The translations under genes were made by a program, and so were the position numbers. Under the pieces are notes generated by a model that was not told the DNA's origin, ran no database searches, and saw nothing but the letters and a program-made list of their open reading frames with translations. DNA of 64,000 nucleotides. It comes from Siphonodentalium dalli (lineage: Eukaryota; Mollusca; Scaphopoda; Gadilida; Siphonodentaliidae). Positions 22,831 to 35,200 of the stretch are shown here, piece after piece (the stretch's first letter is position 1; every line of letters begins with the position of its first letter). Where the stretch lies: the NCBI GenBank assembly GCA_032622095.1, contig CP136065.1:247939474-248003473 (forward strand), written 5' to 3'.

Positions 22831-25035
22831 TAAATAGGCTATTAGGCCTGTGAACACTTAGGTGCAAGGAGGGAATGAAATTATGCAAAACCTTTGGTCT
22901 GATTCAAGGGGTGTTATGGTTTGTTTCAAGTGGGGTGCAAATGGAATTATGCAAAACCTTGTGTGATCTGATTCAAGGGGGGGGGGTGCAGTTGGAATTA
23001 CCAAGGTTGACACACCCCCCGAATAGAGATCCTCTAGCCACGTGCCTGCGTCCGACTATGTTTCGCAACATGCATAATTTTGCCCGCGCTTGTATTCATT
23101 GTGTTTTGTTTTGTAAAAAAAACAAATGTGTTAAAATTGCTACACTATATAGTCCAATTTCTCTGCGAAAGTATCCTAAGTCCCACTGGGAGAGTCCCAT
23201 CTCTAGTTTAGCCTATAGTATGTGTTGGTCGTCGAGAACGCGATGGGTTTTCATGTAAATAGGTGGACATTGCATTGCCATGCTGTATAGTGAAATTTTA
23301 TGTATTATGTGTACCAAAATTTAACGACATCTCAAAAACATTTTTTTTTTTCGTTTTCTATTTGAAAAAAAACCCCACAAGATTAGTCAGCTTTAAAAGA
23401 AAACTCTTCAACATGCTGATTTCCGACGATCGGATTCAGCGGCCCAAGCCGAAAATGGGCCCGAAAGAGCTATCCCGCCGATTGTTTTCGGGGCGACAAC
23501 ACGCGACTGTTTTCGGGGCGACAACAATGTGTATTTCTCAATTTGACCACAGGCGGGGTGTCCAAACATACTATATGGGGAGGTTCTGCGCACAAGACTC
23601 GTCTCCCCTCTGTGATTCCGACCATGAAGGCAATAATTGTGACATGCATAATGCATAATTATTTCAGCTAATGCATTTGAAAGGTAGTTTAATAAATTGA
23701 AGCTTGATATTGTATGCATACAATTGACCAATATTCGGTAGTTGTGTTGTGGAATATCGACCTCCCGAACGGCTGTATAGCCACAATTTGGAAAATAAAT
23801 TGGAAAGAATAAACAAATGCTGTATTCTTAGTAAACAAACCCTTGACACTTACATGGGACTTATCAACCATGGCCCATTATTAAGGCACGATGTTACAGG
23901 ACAACGGAACAAATCACTTGGTTTTGTAGTTATCGGTTAAGAAAACATGGACTTAAGCCGACAGAGGGAATTTCTCGAAATTGGATGATATTTCAAAGTG
24001 AGAGAGAACTAAGAACATGACAGAAAATAATAGAACGTTGATGAATTGAAGGCTAAACAAGCTATAGCGGAGGTAAAGAAAACACGGTAATGAAGGGAGC
24101 TAACTCATTATACCGCGTGCTGGGAAATAATGTTCCCGTGTCCGGCATCCACCATACAGGTACACCTGAACAAATGCATATAATGATGTCGAACGTTTGT
24201 TATAATTGGCTTCAAAAGAAAAAAATTACTCCCTAACCGCCGGGTCAAACACCCAACTAAATTTAGAAATACTTCGACAACTTGCTGCATGCATTCCATG
24301 CTGCAGCATCCAATATTCCGACCTAAAACATTTTATTTGATAGTTCCAGAATGTTATTGTCCACTGTCCAGTCTCTGTTGCTTCCAACTTTGCTGTTTAC
24401 AAAAGATGTGGAAGTTCTTGCTTTTGAATATAATGGTCTATTTGGGATCTAAGAGTTAAGATTCGACATAGTTTATTTATATTCCAATGGAATAGATATT
24501 GTTGAATCTTGAATCATGGACAAAATACCAATAACGGTTAAAGATGGTTATCTGTTCTGTGTCACAATTAAAACAACAACATAATTGTTATAAATCCCGC
24601 GATTTCAAGGATACAAATAATGTTGTGTATTTTATGATGAACACAGAGACATCTGAAGATCTGGTATATTATTTGTCTATAAAGGTATAATAAACTGGTT
24701 TATTTGGATTGTAATTCGCGGTAAATCTATTAGCTGATCTGCAATTTTCCGCGATTGCGGCTTTTAACAAAATAGTGTTCTCCTTCTTGGTGCGCTCCGA
24801 ACGTTTTTGTTTCTTTTCTAAAATATAGTTCCTAAATTTGTCCCATGAATGTCAAGAAATTCTAAATAAAATTTATATTAATAGATAGAAGCTTTTCCGG
24901 CCAGATGTTACATGTATTATTTTATACCCTTGATATATATAACGATATAACACTTGCTGGGAAGAGATAATATAGACCATCTTTAAAAATATCTGTTGAA
25001 TATTTCAATCTCAACCTATATTTCAAACATGTTGT
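22831..25035. other. No gene recognised
   Basis: Contains a short tandem duplication at 22866-23005 (AATTATGCAAAACCTT...CTGATTCAAGGGG twice) and a 21-bp direct repeat CTGTTTTCGGGGCGACAAC-like at 23480-23527. The frames at 22875-23258 and 23263-23658 have no recognisable domain. Confidence 0.5.
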
Positions 25036-25510
25036 TTAAAGGTACTCAATCCGATCAGACGGTCCCCATATCACCAAGATACGACAACAACAACAACAAC
25101 AACAACAACTTTTCTTTAAAATAGGCCTTAGTTATCAGAATCGATTAATTGCAACAAAATAATGCTAACCACTGTCAGCTATGGTATCAAATTTCCCAAA
25201 ACGTGTTAATTATCAACATTTTGTTCAACGAATTATGGCCGTATTATCACTTGAATATTCACGAAACTTGGCCGTATTACCTCTTGTTTTTATAGTTATC
25301 CATCTTCTTCCGCAATTTTGACCGAGACCATTCTTTTGACGGCGTGTTTCTGGGCCACAAACAATTGAAAAACAAACTTCAAAAATCGGTATCTGATCAC
25401 GCTGAGCTTTGATGGGTAGGTTCCTCGATTCGAATGAAATATTTTACCCCCCCCCCCGAAGCCAAAGAAATAGTAATTTAGGGGTGTTTAATCGGATTGA
25501 GTATCTTTAA
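25036..25510. mobile_element. TTAA-flanked MITE (TIR AGGTACTCAATCCGAT)
   Basis: Left end TTAAAGGTACTCAATCCGAT, right end ATCGGATTGAGTATCTTTAA, 475 bp, flanked by TTAA. A (CAA)n microsatellite lies at 25085-25109 and an eight-C run at 25447. Related copies are at 1-265 and 26749-27225. TTAA target sites are typical of piggyBac and Kolobok relatives; which one cannot be decided without a transposase. Confidence 0.75.
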
Positions 25511-26143
25511 GGTGTGAGATTTCAAATTGTTGACCAGTTTGTCCAGGATTGTTCCATTTGTCGCGTGAAGCAATTTTGATTTTCTTAGATTAATCCCACC
25601 GCGTGTCCATTGTGTACCCAGCTGTGATTTCGTCCATGAAATATTCTGGAATTGCCATATTGCCCACTTTTGTTACTGGACACGGAACTATTTACATAGA
25701 ACATAATTCAGATGACCGGAAACCTCTCGAGAGACGTCGCGTGCCGCCAAGATGTTCGTGCAGCGGTTATGGACATTAACAATGGCGCCCACCGCAATAT
25801 GCCCCTTCTCTCGTCTCGGATCCAATCTGATTATAGTTCCTAATGAATTGGAACCAGCAGCCCCGTCAATGCACTGTCAGGAAGTGTATGGATAACGGTA
25901 AATTAGCCGTCAGTTGTTCTCCCTTCGCTGTTCATTTTGTCCCGGGATCAACGTGACCGGACATTTCATGCCTGGACAGAATGTAATTAATCTGGTGCGG
26001 GGTTCGATCCCATGTCACTTGTTCACTTAAATGCTGACACAGTCTGACCAATAAGCGATGGGAGTTGGTCGAGGTCCGGGGCCATAGCACGCCATCGTTA
26101 ATTGGGCACTCGTTCTGACAAGCGGGCGAGAATGTTTTCGATA
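25511..26143. other. No gene recognised
   Basis: A tRNA-like B-box (GGGTTCGATCCC, about 26000) is present but no matching A-box or cloverleaf, so no tRNA is called. Confidence 0.5.
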
Positions 26144-26626
26144 CATGTAAAACTCGTCACATGCAGTCCCTTGGTGAATTCATGTAAAACTCGTCACATG
26201 CAGTCCCTTGGTGAATTCATGTAAAACTCGCCGCATGCAGTCCCTTGGTGAATTCATGTAAAACTCGTCGCATGCAGTCCCTTGGTGAATTCATGTAAAA
26301 CTCGTCGCATGCAGTCCCTTGGTGAATTCATGTAAAACTCGTCGCATGCAGTCCCTTGGTGAATTCATGTAAAACTCGTCGCATGCAGTCCCTTGGTGAA
26401 TTCATGTAAAACTCGTCGCATGCAGTCCCTTGGTGAATTCATGTAAAACTCGTCGCATGCAGTCCCTTGGTGAATTCGTGTAAAACTCGTCGCATGCAGT
26501 CCCTTGGTGAATTCATGTAAAACTCGTCGCATGCAGTCCCTTGGTGAATTCATGTAAAACTCGTCGCATGCAGTCCCTTGGTGAATTCATGTAAAACTCG
26601 TCGCATGCAGTCCGTTGGTGAATTCA
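26144..26626 (+). repeat. 37-bp minisatellite, 13 copies
   Basis: Unit GAATTCATGTAAAACTCGTC + GCATGCAGTCCCTTGGT, exactly 37 bp. The first two units read CGTCAC and the third CGCCGC instead of CGTCGC, one unit has GAATTCGTG, and the last has GTCCGTT. The rest are identical, indicating very recent expansion. The 62-residue minus-strand frame is a by-product. Confidence 0.95.
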
Positions 26627-26748
26627 AATCCTAAGTTTTATGATTTGATGTTTATGGTTACAGTGAAGTAATTCGATTGGTAGCGCCCTCCAACGGATTT
26701 TGGACCAAGATGCAGGAGAGAATTAAAAACATTCTGGGCTCTGGTTGG

Positions 26749-27225
26749 TTAAAGGTACTCAATCCGATAAAACTCCTCTCAATTACTATTTCAATGGCTT
26801 CGGGGGTCAAAAATATTTGATTCGAGTCGAGGAAGTCACCCATCAAAGCTCAGATTTGTTAGATATCGATTTTAGAAATCTATTATTTTTCATTATCGGG
26901 AATACTATCTGGCCCAGAACTCAGTCAAAATTGCGTTAAAATTACCACTTGATTTTAGAGTTATTCATCCTTGTCTGTTTGAATAGATTTGGAGTACACA
27001 TCCAGAGCAGATTACGGCAGTTATTAGTACTCATCTCGAGAACATAACAAATTTGAAAAATCAATATCTAATAACTCTGAGCTTTGTTTGATGGGTTCCT
27101 CGACTCGAATCAAATATTTTTTACCCACAAAGCCAAAGAAATAGTAATATAGGACCCTCTGATCGGATTGTTGTTGTTGGAATCTGTTGAGATGGGGACC
27201 CTCTTTACGGGTTGAGTACCTTTAA
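26749..27225. mobile_element. TTAA-flanked MITE (second full copy)
   Basis: TTAA + AGGTACTCAATCCGAT at the left; GGGTTGAGTACCT + TTAA at the right; 477 bp. Shares interior phrases with 25036-25510 (for example AGCTTTGATGGG versus AGCTTTGTTTGATGGG, and ATATTTT...ACCC...GCCAAAGAAATAGTAAT). Confidence 0.8.
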
Positions 27226-30200
27226 TAGTAGTTTCGATATTTAAATATATAAAATACATGCAATCACTCCTCTTGAAATTTCAGACTCCAAACAAAACAT
27301 TGGCACATTGTAAAGCACGTGGTTCCTAGATTTAATTTTTTTGGTGTGAGGTAAAGAATGTCAATATTTGTTTCATGCAATTCTGACTCTCGATTATAAA
27401 TCCCAAATTTAAAGGTACATTCCATGCTCGACGATATGATTTTTTTCATGCAGAAACTTTGCGCAGATGCCAATTCCGGTGACCATGTACTCATTTATCA
27501 CAATTATTGGATAGTCAGGGCTGCAGGCCATTATATGTTAACACTGAGGCCTATGGGAAATAATTACTTCACTGTAACCTTATCCTGGGGTCAAAATACG
27601 AGAGAAAACATATACTTTGTTCATTTGTGGATTTATCCTGCTCTAGACATTCTAGAGAACATGTTCGCTTACAAATTGTATTATTGGCAGTATAGAGTCC
27701 CAACGCATGACGAATTTGAATTCAGATATGGCAACGATATTTTATTTGGAACCATTCGGCGCTATTTCGTTGATGCACATGTTGGACTTTATAATGCCAT
27801 ACGAATCGGACCACAAACGAGCTAATGGTTCTCGCGAAAGCGGAAAACACACTGCATGGAAACACCACGTCCATAGCGAGTCAATATTTTCACTCCCACT
27901 TTTGAGTTCGTGAGAATTTGAACCCATGCATGACCTTCAGTCTTCGTGGTTCTGCTCTCATTCCGTGTTCCAATCTTTGGGCCATGGCTGAGGTACTGGC
28001 TCAGTATGATGTGTTCATTGCTTGAATTTGCGTCATATATGTGAGCGAACGATTTCTCATTTCTTTTGGAAATGGCCATGTAACGATCGGAATGGACATC
28101 AAGAAGTGTCTCATCCGGCTTGGAAATCGGTCCCGATTTTCGGCTATGTCGGGGTTCGAACCGGCGCCAACCTCGATCGCCTATGGCTCGGGCGTTTTAG
28201 CCATGCACTCGTCGTTCCCGAAAGCTGAAGGCTGCGAATTTGGTTCTATAGTTATGCGCTTCGCACGTCGTGTAATTTGGCGTTTAGACACTATATGCCA
28301 CATATGACCACCCATCGATCAGATTTGTTCTATATTGTATCCATGAATCGAAGGACTTAGAGGGCAATCAGTTTCGTGAGATCGTCGTGTTGTCTCAATA
28401 AACAATAGGCCTCTTAAGTTAGGTCATTCGAGAGAATTAGATGATTAGTGCGGCCAGATGGCTTTCTTGGGACAATAACCTAGTTGTGTGGCGTCGTATT
28501 GATAGATTGATTTTTCACTATGGACCTATCAGTCAAATTAAACCGGAATTAGCCCCTGAGCCGATACCAATGTTGGTCCAATACGATCAAACATTCCTTT
28601 CTATAAAAGTTCGATTTCTTCTAGCTGTATGTCTGATAGCCAGCTTAATGTAGTATAAATAGCATCGAAGAGGTATCTAACAGAAAGAAGTATAGGTTAA
28701 TATATAGAATGTCAAACCTTGTATAGTCCTATGGATCCTGAGCCATTGACTCTCTTATGCTGGTGCCATGGACTCGCGAGAACTTTGGATTGTCAAATAA
28801 TTTTACTAGCACATGTAGTATCGCTATATTATTGTTTTAAGACAGTATAATGTTTGGGATAAATGACATCCAGACCATGAGATAATATGTTTTCAGTAAT
28901 AATTCTTCGGTTTCGGATATCCATGTGAATGTAACTTAATTGTTTTTCTTCGGTGGAACTATATATGATGTCCCTCATTAACACTGGAGTTTTGAAAATA
29001 AGTTAAATGAAGCCTATCATCTAGTTATATAGACATTAAATGAGCTGAACTTTCTCACAATGTTCCGCATATTCTCTGCGATTATATAGTATCTGATTTA
29101 TAAAGTGTCCCATTTCCCCCTGGTATACAATTGGATTCGACTATAATGGTTAATTAAACATGCGATAATAGTGCAACAAAAATAGGTATGCATGCAAACA
29201 TGCATTTTGCCAACCTCGCCATGCACCGTGGAAATACCAAGAAATACATCGATAAACCGATTGTTCATTTTGGTGGTATTAGATTCATCGGAACACTGGC
29301 TGACCTGGAGTCCATCCTATTATTAGACTAAAAATATGCATTAGAGGTACTGAATCAATTCAGTATGCACACACCGTTAGATGAAATGTTTGACACTTAT
29401 AATCATTACGGTAAAGCATAATTGACAGATATATTTTCGATTTCCATCACCCATGCAGTCAATTCTAATCTTCCATCATATATTTTAACTTGGAAGTCGG
29501 CAACATATAGTAACATCCTGAACAACTGTTGCTACTTGCCATGGGAATCCTCGTTTGATGCACCTGCATGTAAGAGTATCCGACTACAGTGACTTTTGGG
29601 TCCTGAATACGGTTATTAGCAAGAAATTATGGAGTGCATTCAGTTCATTAATCTCATAAAAGTCACCACCTGGTTTAATTATACACGACCCTAGTCAACA
29701 AATCCCTCGAATATTCTTAACTCGACCGATGATACCATACTCATATAAAGCAACAAATCCTCCTCACAATCGCAGACATGTGTTCCGGGGCCCTCAACAA
29801 TGGCAACCAAGCTGTTACCCGGCGCAGACGACAAAATCACAGCATTGCTGAACAAATATCTCGCGCAGATTATTTGTTACAGTAGCAATTTGCTTCCTGT
29901 GTCCCTTTTGTTAGTGATATTCATATGATACCCGAGTTAACGCCCTTGACAATTCCCTATCTTTCACCTCTGCCCCGGATTATTCCGAACAATAAAACCT
30001 GATCATTATGATATCAAATAGCTTCATTCGTTGACTATTCGAAAAACCATTTATGGTCGACAGGTTGTATCAAACAAATTAGGTATTTGTTGGCCTCGGT
30101 GTCGAATATCATTAAAATTGAAACAGCACACCCGATTTGAATATTTGAAGCCATGAAGCTCATTCGAATTAGATCACTAAATGCCTATACTTTCTAGAGC

Positions 30201-31745
30201 CATGATATGGTGAGTAGGCACCTAATATTTCAGATATCAATAAGATTGTTCAATGTGTGGTACATCTAGGGCTAGTATACATGTACCTCGCTCCACTGCA
30301 TGCACGGCCCTTCTCCCACATGCACCACTGCTATATATAAAGGGGCTCACTAGTCAAGTGCCTAGAATGTTCGGCTTGTATCACTGTCAACAGGGCGACA
30401 TGGGGGCTATTGAGTATGTCCGCAACAGTGGCATGGTCGAATTAAGCGACGTCTGTCTGTTGTTTCGTATGCGGTTCAAATCTCGAATAATGTTTATTGG
30501 TTGGTTTATACAAACTACTGGAATAATAGGGGTAAGTCATGGTGACTTAGTCCCCAAATTTGATGATGAATAGTGTAATATTTAAAACGTCTTTCGAGTA
30601 CTTGTTTAAGCGCCATATAAAATTCTCATTATTATACACGACATGTAACCGTGTGCATCCATCGCTATATATAACCCACCCGGAACAGCCTGAAGCCACC
30701 GGAACCGCCCGAAGCCACCCGGATCATTCCTTAATTATATGTAGGCTTATATTAGTGAGTTTAGTGGACAAAACTGCACAGCCGTCCCTGAAAACCCATG
30801 CACTCAAGAGTTCTAGGACACATGTTACGGCCGCCCAGAAGCACCGACATTTATACCTTAACTTCCCAGAATACATGCATGATAATTGTTTACCTCTGGA
30901 CCTCTCATGACCCTCATATACTGCCTGGATTTCTACGCACGAATGGGAAACCCCCTATACTGAATAAGTTCACATGAGAACACGAACTAATTACAAATCG
31001 AAGTCCAACCAAAAAGGGAAATGAACCGACCTACCCGGACCGCTCCCGTAAGAGTTGTATCATGGACAGAACGGTATTAGGGTTACGTATAGCCTTAACT
31101 TAACTTAATTTTCATTTGCATGCACCTCTGGTAGAAGGACTGCAAATCGCCCATCCGGATTTCCATAGCTATAAGGTTTATATAACCGGGACCGGGTATA
31201 AGCCAGGGTCCCTATCAGCCGCACACCCGTCTCGTGATCGCGGTATCACGCGTTGATATGTACAGCGCGATTGCTTGTGTTTTATATGGATAGTTTGAGT
31301 GGGGGGCTCCCATACAAGCATGCGTAGACATTCGGGTGGCGCTATGGCCATCCATCTGTCATTCTACCAGAGGTATATAAATCACAGGGGTCTGGGTGGT
31401 GTGTGGGGGGTAATTCTCCAAATGTTATTATATTACAAGAAGGGTCTCATCATATTATCATGTCGATTTTCGACAGAATAACAACACACTAGTTTCGCAT
31501 TGAGACATAGATCTGCGAAGCCCCTTCATTCGGTGGCTCAATCGGTAACATGCATAGTACATTGTCCCGATATAATCTCTAGTGAAGTTGGTTCTTTACA
31601 CGATTGGTGCGGATATTATATCTACCCAAATGGAGAGTGATGTGATTCGTACATCTGAGCAAGTATTTCAGTTGCTCTCCGGTCGGGGGTATGTGATTTT
31701 ACGTGCAGTGGGGTGATTAACCAACTGCGCGGTATTTCCTCCACC
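27226..31745. other. Long gene-poor stretch
   Basis: No multi-exon gene could be assembled. The longest + strand frame (27424-27825, 133 codons) has no domain I recognise and no supporting context. A B-box-like GGTTCGAACC at 28152, a minus-strand GGGTTCAAATTC near 27917 and a SINE-head-like GGTGGCTCAATCGGTAA at 31534 suggest scattered SINE fragments, none complete enough to call. Confidence 0.45.
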
Positions 31746-31767
31746 CATAACACTGACAACTTCGTGA

Positions 31768-31768
31768 T

Positions 31769-31802
<34 letters not shown>
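31768..31802. repeat. (TA)n microsatellite
   Basis: About 17 TA units interrupted once by AAATA. Confidence 0.9.
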
Positions 31803-32052
31803 GGTATAGCGATGATACACTCCAATTAATAAAGTGAAACCAAACCATGAAACAGATCTTGTTCACCATATTGGATGCCATCAGAATGACATATTTCAGA
31901 ATGAAACGGTTTCATCGGACTATTAATTCGAGGTTATTCTGTGTCGTACGTGTAGCAAAAAATTATTAAAATAATAAAGTGTTCCCAGGTGTTCCGACAG
32001 GTTCCGAGCTAAAAAAAAAATGAATCCAAACCTGTCAAACGAAATGCTATAC

Positions 32053-32064
32053 AAGGGAGATAAT
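32053..32064 (+). promoter_or_regulatory. AAGGGAGATAAT motif upstream of PDZD11
   Basis: Lies 149 bases before the PDZD11 start codon. The identical 12-mer lies 28 bases before the start of the second host gene (63114-63125). Two perfect copies, both just upstream of host start codons and both on the + strand, suggest a core-promoter or 5' UTR element. Function is inferred. Confidence 0.45.
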
Positions 32065-32201
32065 TCTAATTTTCACCCTTGCGAATCCGGCAACCGGAAA
32101 AGATTCAAAATTACCGGAAAGTGGACTTTTCTTAAACAAATCTTGACACGGAAGCTCCGTTCATTTTCTACTTTTTCAAGGAAATCATTGTATTTATCAC
32201 G

Positions 32202-32282
32202 ATGAATGGCCCACCAGTCGACGAACAACAATACCAGGTTCCACCTTATGAATATCCTCCACCATGGATTCCACCACAAGAG
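32202..32282 (+). CDS. PDZD11: PDZD11 exon 1 (coding part)
   Basis: Encodes 27 residues, starting MNGPPVDEQQYQ and ending with the WW-ligand-like PPPWIPPQE. Donor GAG|GTGAAC. The 62-codon upstream frame 32020-32205 ends in TGA overlapping this ATG (ATGA). Confidence 0.9.
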
Positions 32283-35200
32283 GTGAACATCTGAACTCAA
32301 TCTTCAATGTTGCCTTTTTTCGATGTAAACAGAAAGTTGACCAGCGGATCATACACTGCCGCTTCAATTTATTGCCAATATTGGCTTACAATAAAGTGTA
32401 CCATAACTGACCATAAGAGATTTTTTCATTTAGATATACGTCAGTTGTTTTCAATCTGTTGTAGAAGGTTTATATATAAGGGTGTGTCCGCAACTTTTAG
32501 TTTTACACCTGCAATAACAGGTAGGATCGGTCTTTCACATCCAGTATGCATCTGGGATAAGGGGAGAAAAATTAATTCTGATTTCTTTTGTAACTGATGA
32601 AAAACCTGGACTGGAATAATTATTAACTGAGAATTACACCCCTATCCCGCTTCCTTTATTTTCTATATGGCAGGACTATAAAAGTCTTATAGGTGCTCAC
32701 ATAACCCGGTATGGGTATATTCTTCTGCACATAATGCATTAGTCAAAAGAGTACACCATAAGAATATATATGCGGGCAACACAACAGTCACGCAAGCACC
32801 CCCTACACAGAGAAGGGCAAATTCAATTATTGATTCAAACTTAGAATCAACTTATCCAAACTCTGACTCTGTGTAGGCAAACTTACGCGACGACATGTCC
32901 CACGCACCTACACCCACAAGTGTACATTCTCAACTGTTAACGAGTAACAATATTTGATTATTGCATAATTTATTCGGGCAAACATACTTGTATCATAACA
33001 AACACATTCATACAACGAAACATAAATTACATGCAACTGGTAACATATATAATCATGCAGACAGGAAAACATAAATGAGAAGTTGAGAACTAGACAACAC
33101 ACAACATCATGCAATAAGAAAATTCACATTACACTTAGTCAATTGTACTTTATATTCATACTATTAAACCATCCACTCATACTCCATAATTTTTCTACTA
33201 TTAAACCATCCACTCATACCAGGGTATAACCAAACAATGCCGCAACCATGACGAAATGAAAGATACTAAATCTAGTGACGAAAGTCACTGGAAACGCCAA
33301 GCCAAAGGCCACCAAAAAGATAAATAGATTCAAAAACGGAGATTTCTGGCAATACAAACAATAGGATGAATATTTTTTCCATGAGTGTCCTTCAATCACC
33401 CCCGAAAGCAGACAAGCGACTGGTAGAATGTAATAATAACACTCTGCAACAGTGGCCGCCTTACCAAGGAAGAAGCGATATCATCCTAAGGAAAAGACAC
33501 ACCCCCTACAACGGCAATAATAGACGCTGAAAGGTGGCATCAAGGGCTACAGAAGGACTCTCTGGAAAAGTCATTCCTCCATTTATTTCAAATGCGCTAA
33601 TCTCCTTTTAATGTATGAACCAAACAGAGTAGTTCCGGCATCGTTTATGTGCAAACCCAGTCTGGAGTAAACTACATACCCACATATAAAAAATAGTGGG
33701 TCTGACGACCTTTCGTTCAGTTTTCATTTCCCAAACCCGGGATTCCTTGTAATTACCGCCAATCAAAACTTAGCTCCAAGAAATGTGTGCCCCAATAAAA
33801 AACTAGTAACATGTCACGTGCTCTCGGTGTGGAAATTCCGAAGGTGTGGCTAAATGTTGTTAAAATAGTATCCATGACGTCATGTTATACCGGAAGAGAA
33901 ATTCACAAATCGACAAATAAAGTAGATTGTTGACGAGCGGTCGAAAGTTTAAAATCAAGAATCACCGGAATTTGGATTGCAGGCAACTGTAATTAGGGTA
34001 CAACTGGCCAATCGTTGGAGCTAATAATACGGCTGTGTAAGGTCGGGAGGGTTTCGGTGGGGTTGGTGGTAGAATTGTGTTGCTCTTCGCTCGTTTTGGC
34101 TGCGGTGGTACTACTGCCGGTACTGGGGAACTGATAGATCGTTTTGTTATGTCATTTAACTTTTTTTTAGTTCTGGAGTTGATTTAGCAAATAGTCCCGA
34201 CATTCATGTATTTTTGATTTGTGGCCGTTGATTTGTGTTATTTTTTGACAACATGGTCGACAAATCGCCTGGCCAATCTAAAAAATAATTCGTTCCTTGT
34301 CCAAGAGATCCACATAAATTGACATTTTTTTATAATTTCAAGAAGATCTGTCTTAGTTATTGTACATATTATTTTGGATCCCGGAAGTTAGCTGTTTCCC
34401 TTTATTGTCAGTAAAACAACCGCCGAACGAAAAGTCACAAACCCTGCAACTATTAATTCCGATTCTTAGAATCGGCTTCACAGGGTTGAAGCGGCCATGA
34501 CGGCACTGGCACGTGACCATGTTTACGCCTGTCAATCACAACTAATTTCAGATTTATATTTAGTGCCGTGTGACGTAATTTGGGGGAAGCCCACTACCGT
34601 TCAGAAATGAAAAGTTGATGGGAATGCAATAGACTCAGTATCAGTATGAATCTGAGTGTATGTTTACATAGACTGGTGCAAACCCTGGTCTTGTCTAGCA
34701 TATAGCTGCCTTCTTGGTTTGCCGCCCTTCACTAAATACTTATATGAAGGAAAATAAATGGTCTGAAATTCTTGACATGCGAGCTTAAGATCTGAATTTA
34801 TCTCTACAATGGTTTTGTTAGACGTTGAATGATCCACTGGGCGTGGAATTATAGCTGAAAGGCAAATATTGCTATTATGAAACTGTCTTTTGGCGAACGA
34901 TATTATATCATAAAAGGCTGCTTTTATGAGAATTCTGTCCAACTTATATATATCGTTCGTACCTCCGTGAATGACAATATTATCAAACGAACCAATAAAT
35001 TCTTTTTGCGACCTGATTTGGAAGCCCAAAAAGCCCAATGAGGAACCTTTAAATGCTAAGATGTGAGTATGAGGAATGGATACATACTTGGCAATTGAGT
35101 CTGAAATAATAATGGTCGTTCTACCGGTATGTTGTGCATGATCAGTTCCTGAAAATGAACACACACAGAATTAACATCCTTTCTTCAAAATTTCCTTTTT

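Noticed and set aside
25990-26015. GGGTTCGATCCC, a possible tRNA T-arm
   Set aside because: The T-arm-like hairpin is present but no A-box, anticodon arm or acceptor stem could be fitted upstream.
26144-26626. Possible CRISPR-like repeat array
   Set aside because: The 37-bp units are directly contiguous with no variable spacers, and the genome is eukaryotic.
27424-27825. 133-residue + strand frame
   Set aside because: Has an ATG and ordinary-looking composition but no recognised domain, splice context or neighbour; kept only as a note within the gene-poor stretch.
28140-28170. GGTTCGAACC, a possible tRNA T-loop/B-box
   Set aside because: Flanking stems do not pair as a T-arm and acceptor in either orientation; the motif is a palindrome that can arise by chance.
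30253-30573. 106-residue + strand frame containing a GGGGTAAGT donor-like site
   Set aside because: No matching upstream acceptor or downstream exon was found and no family is recognisable.
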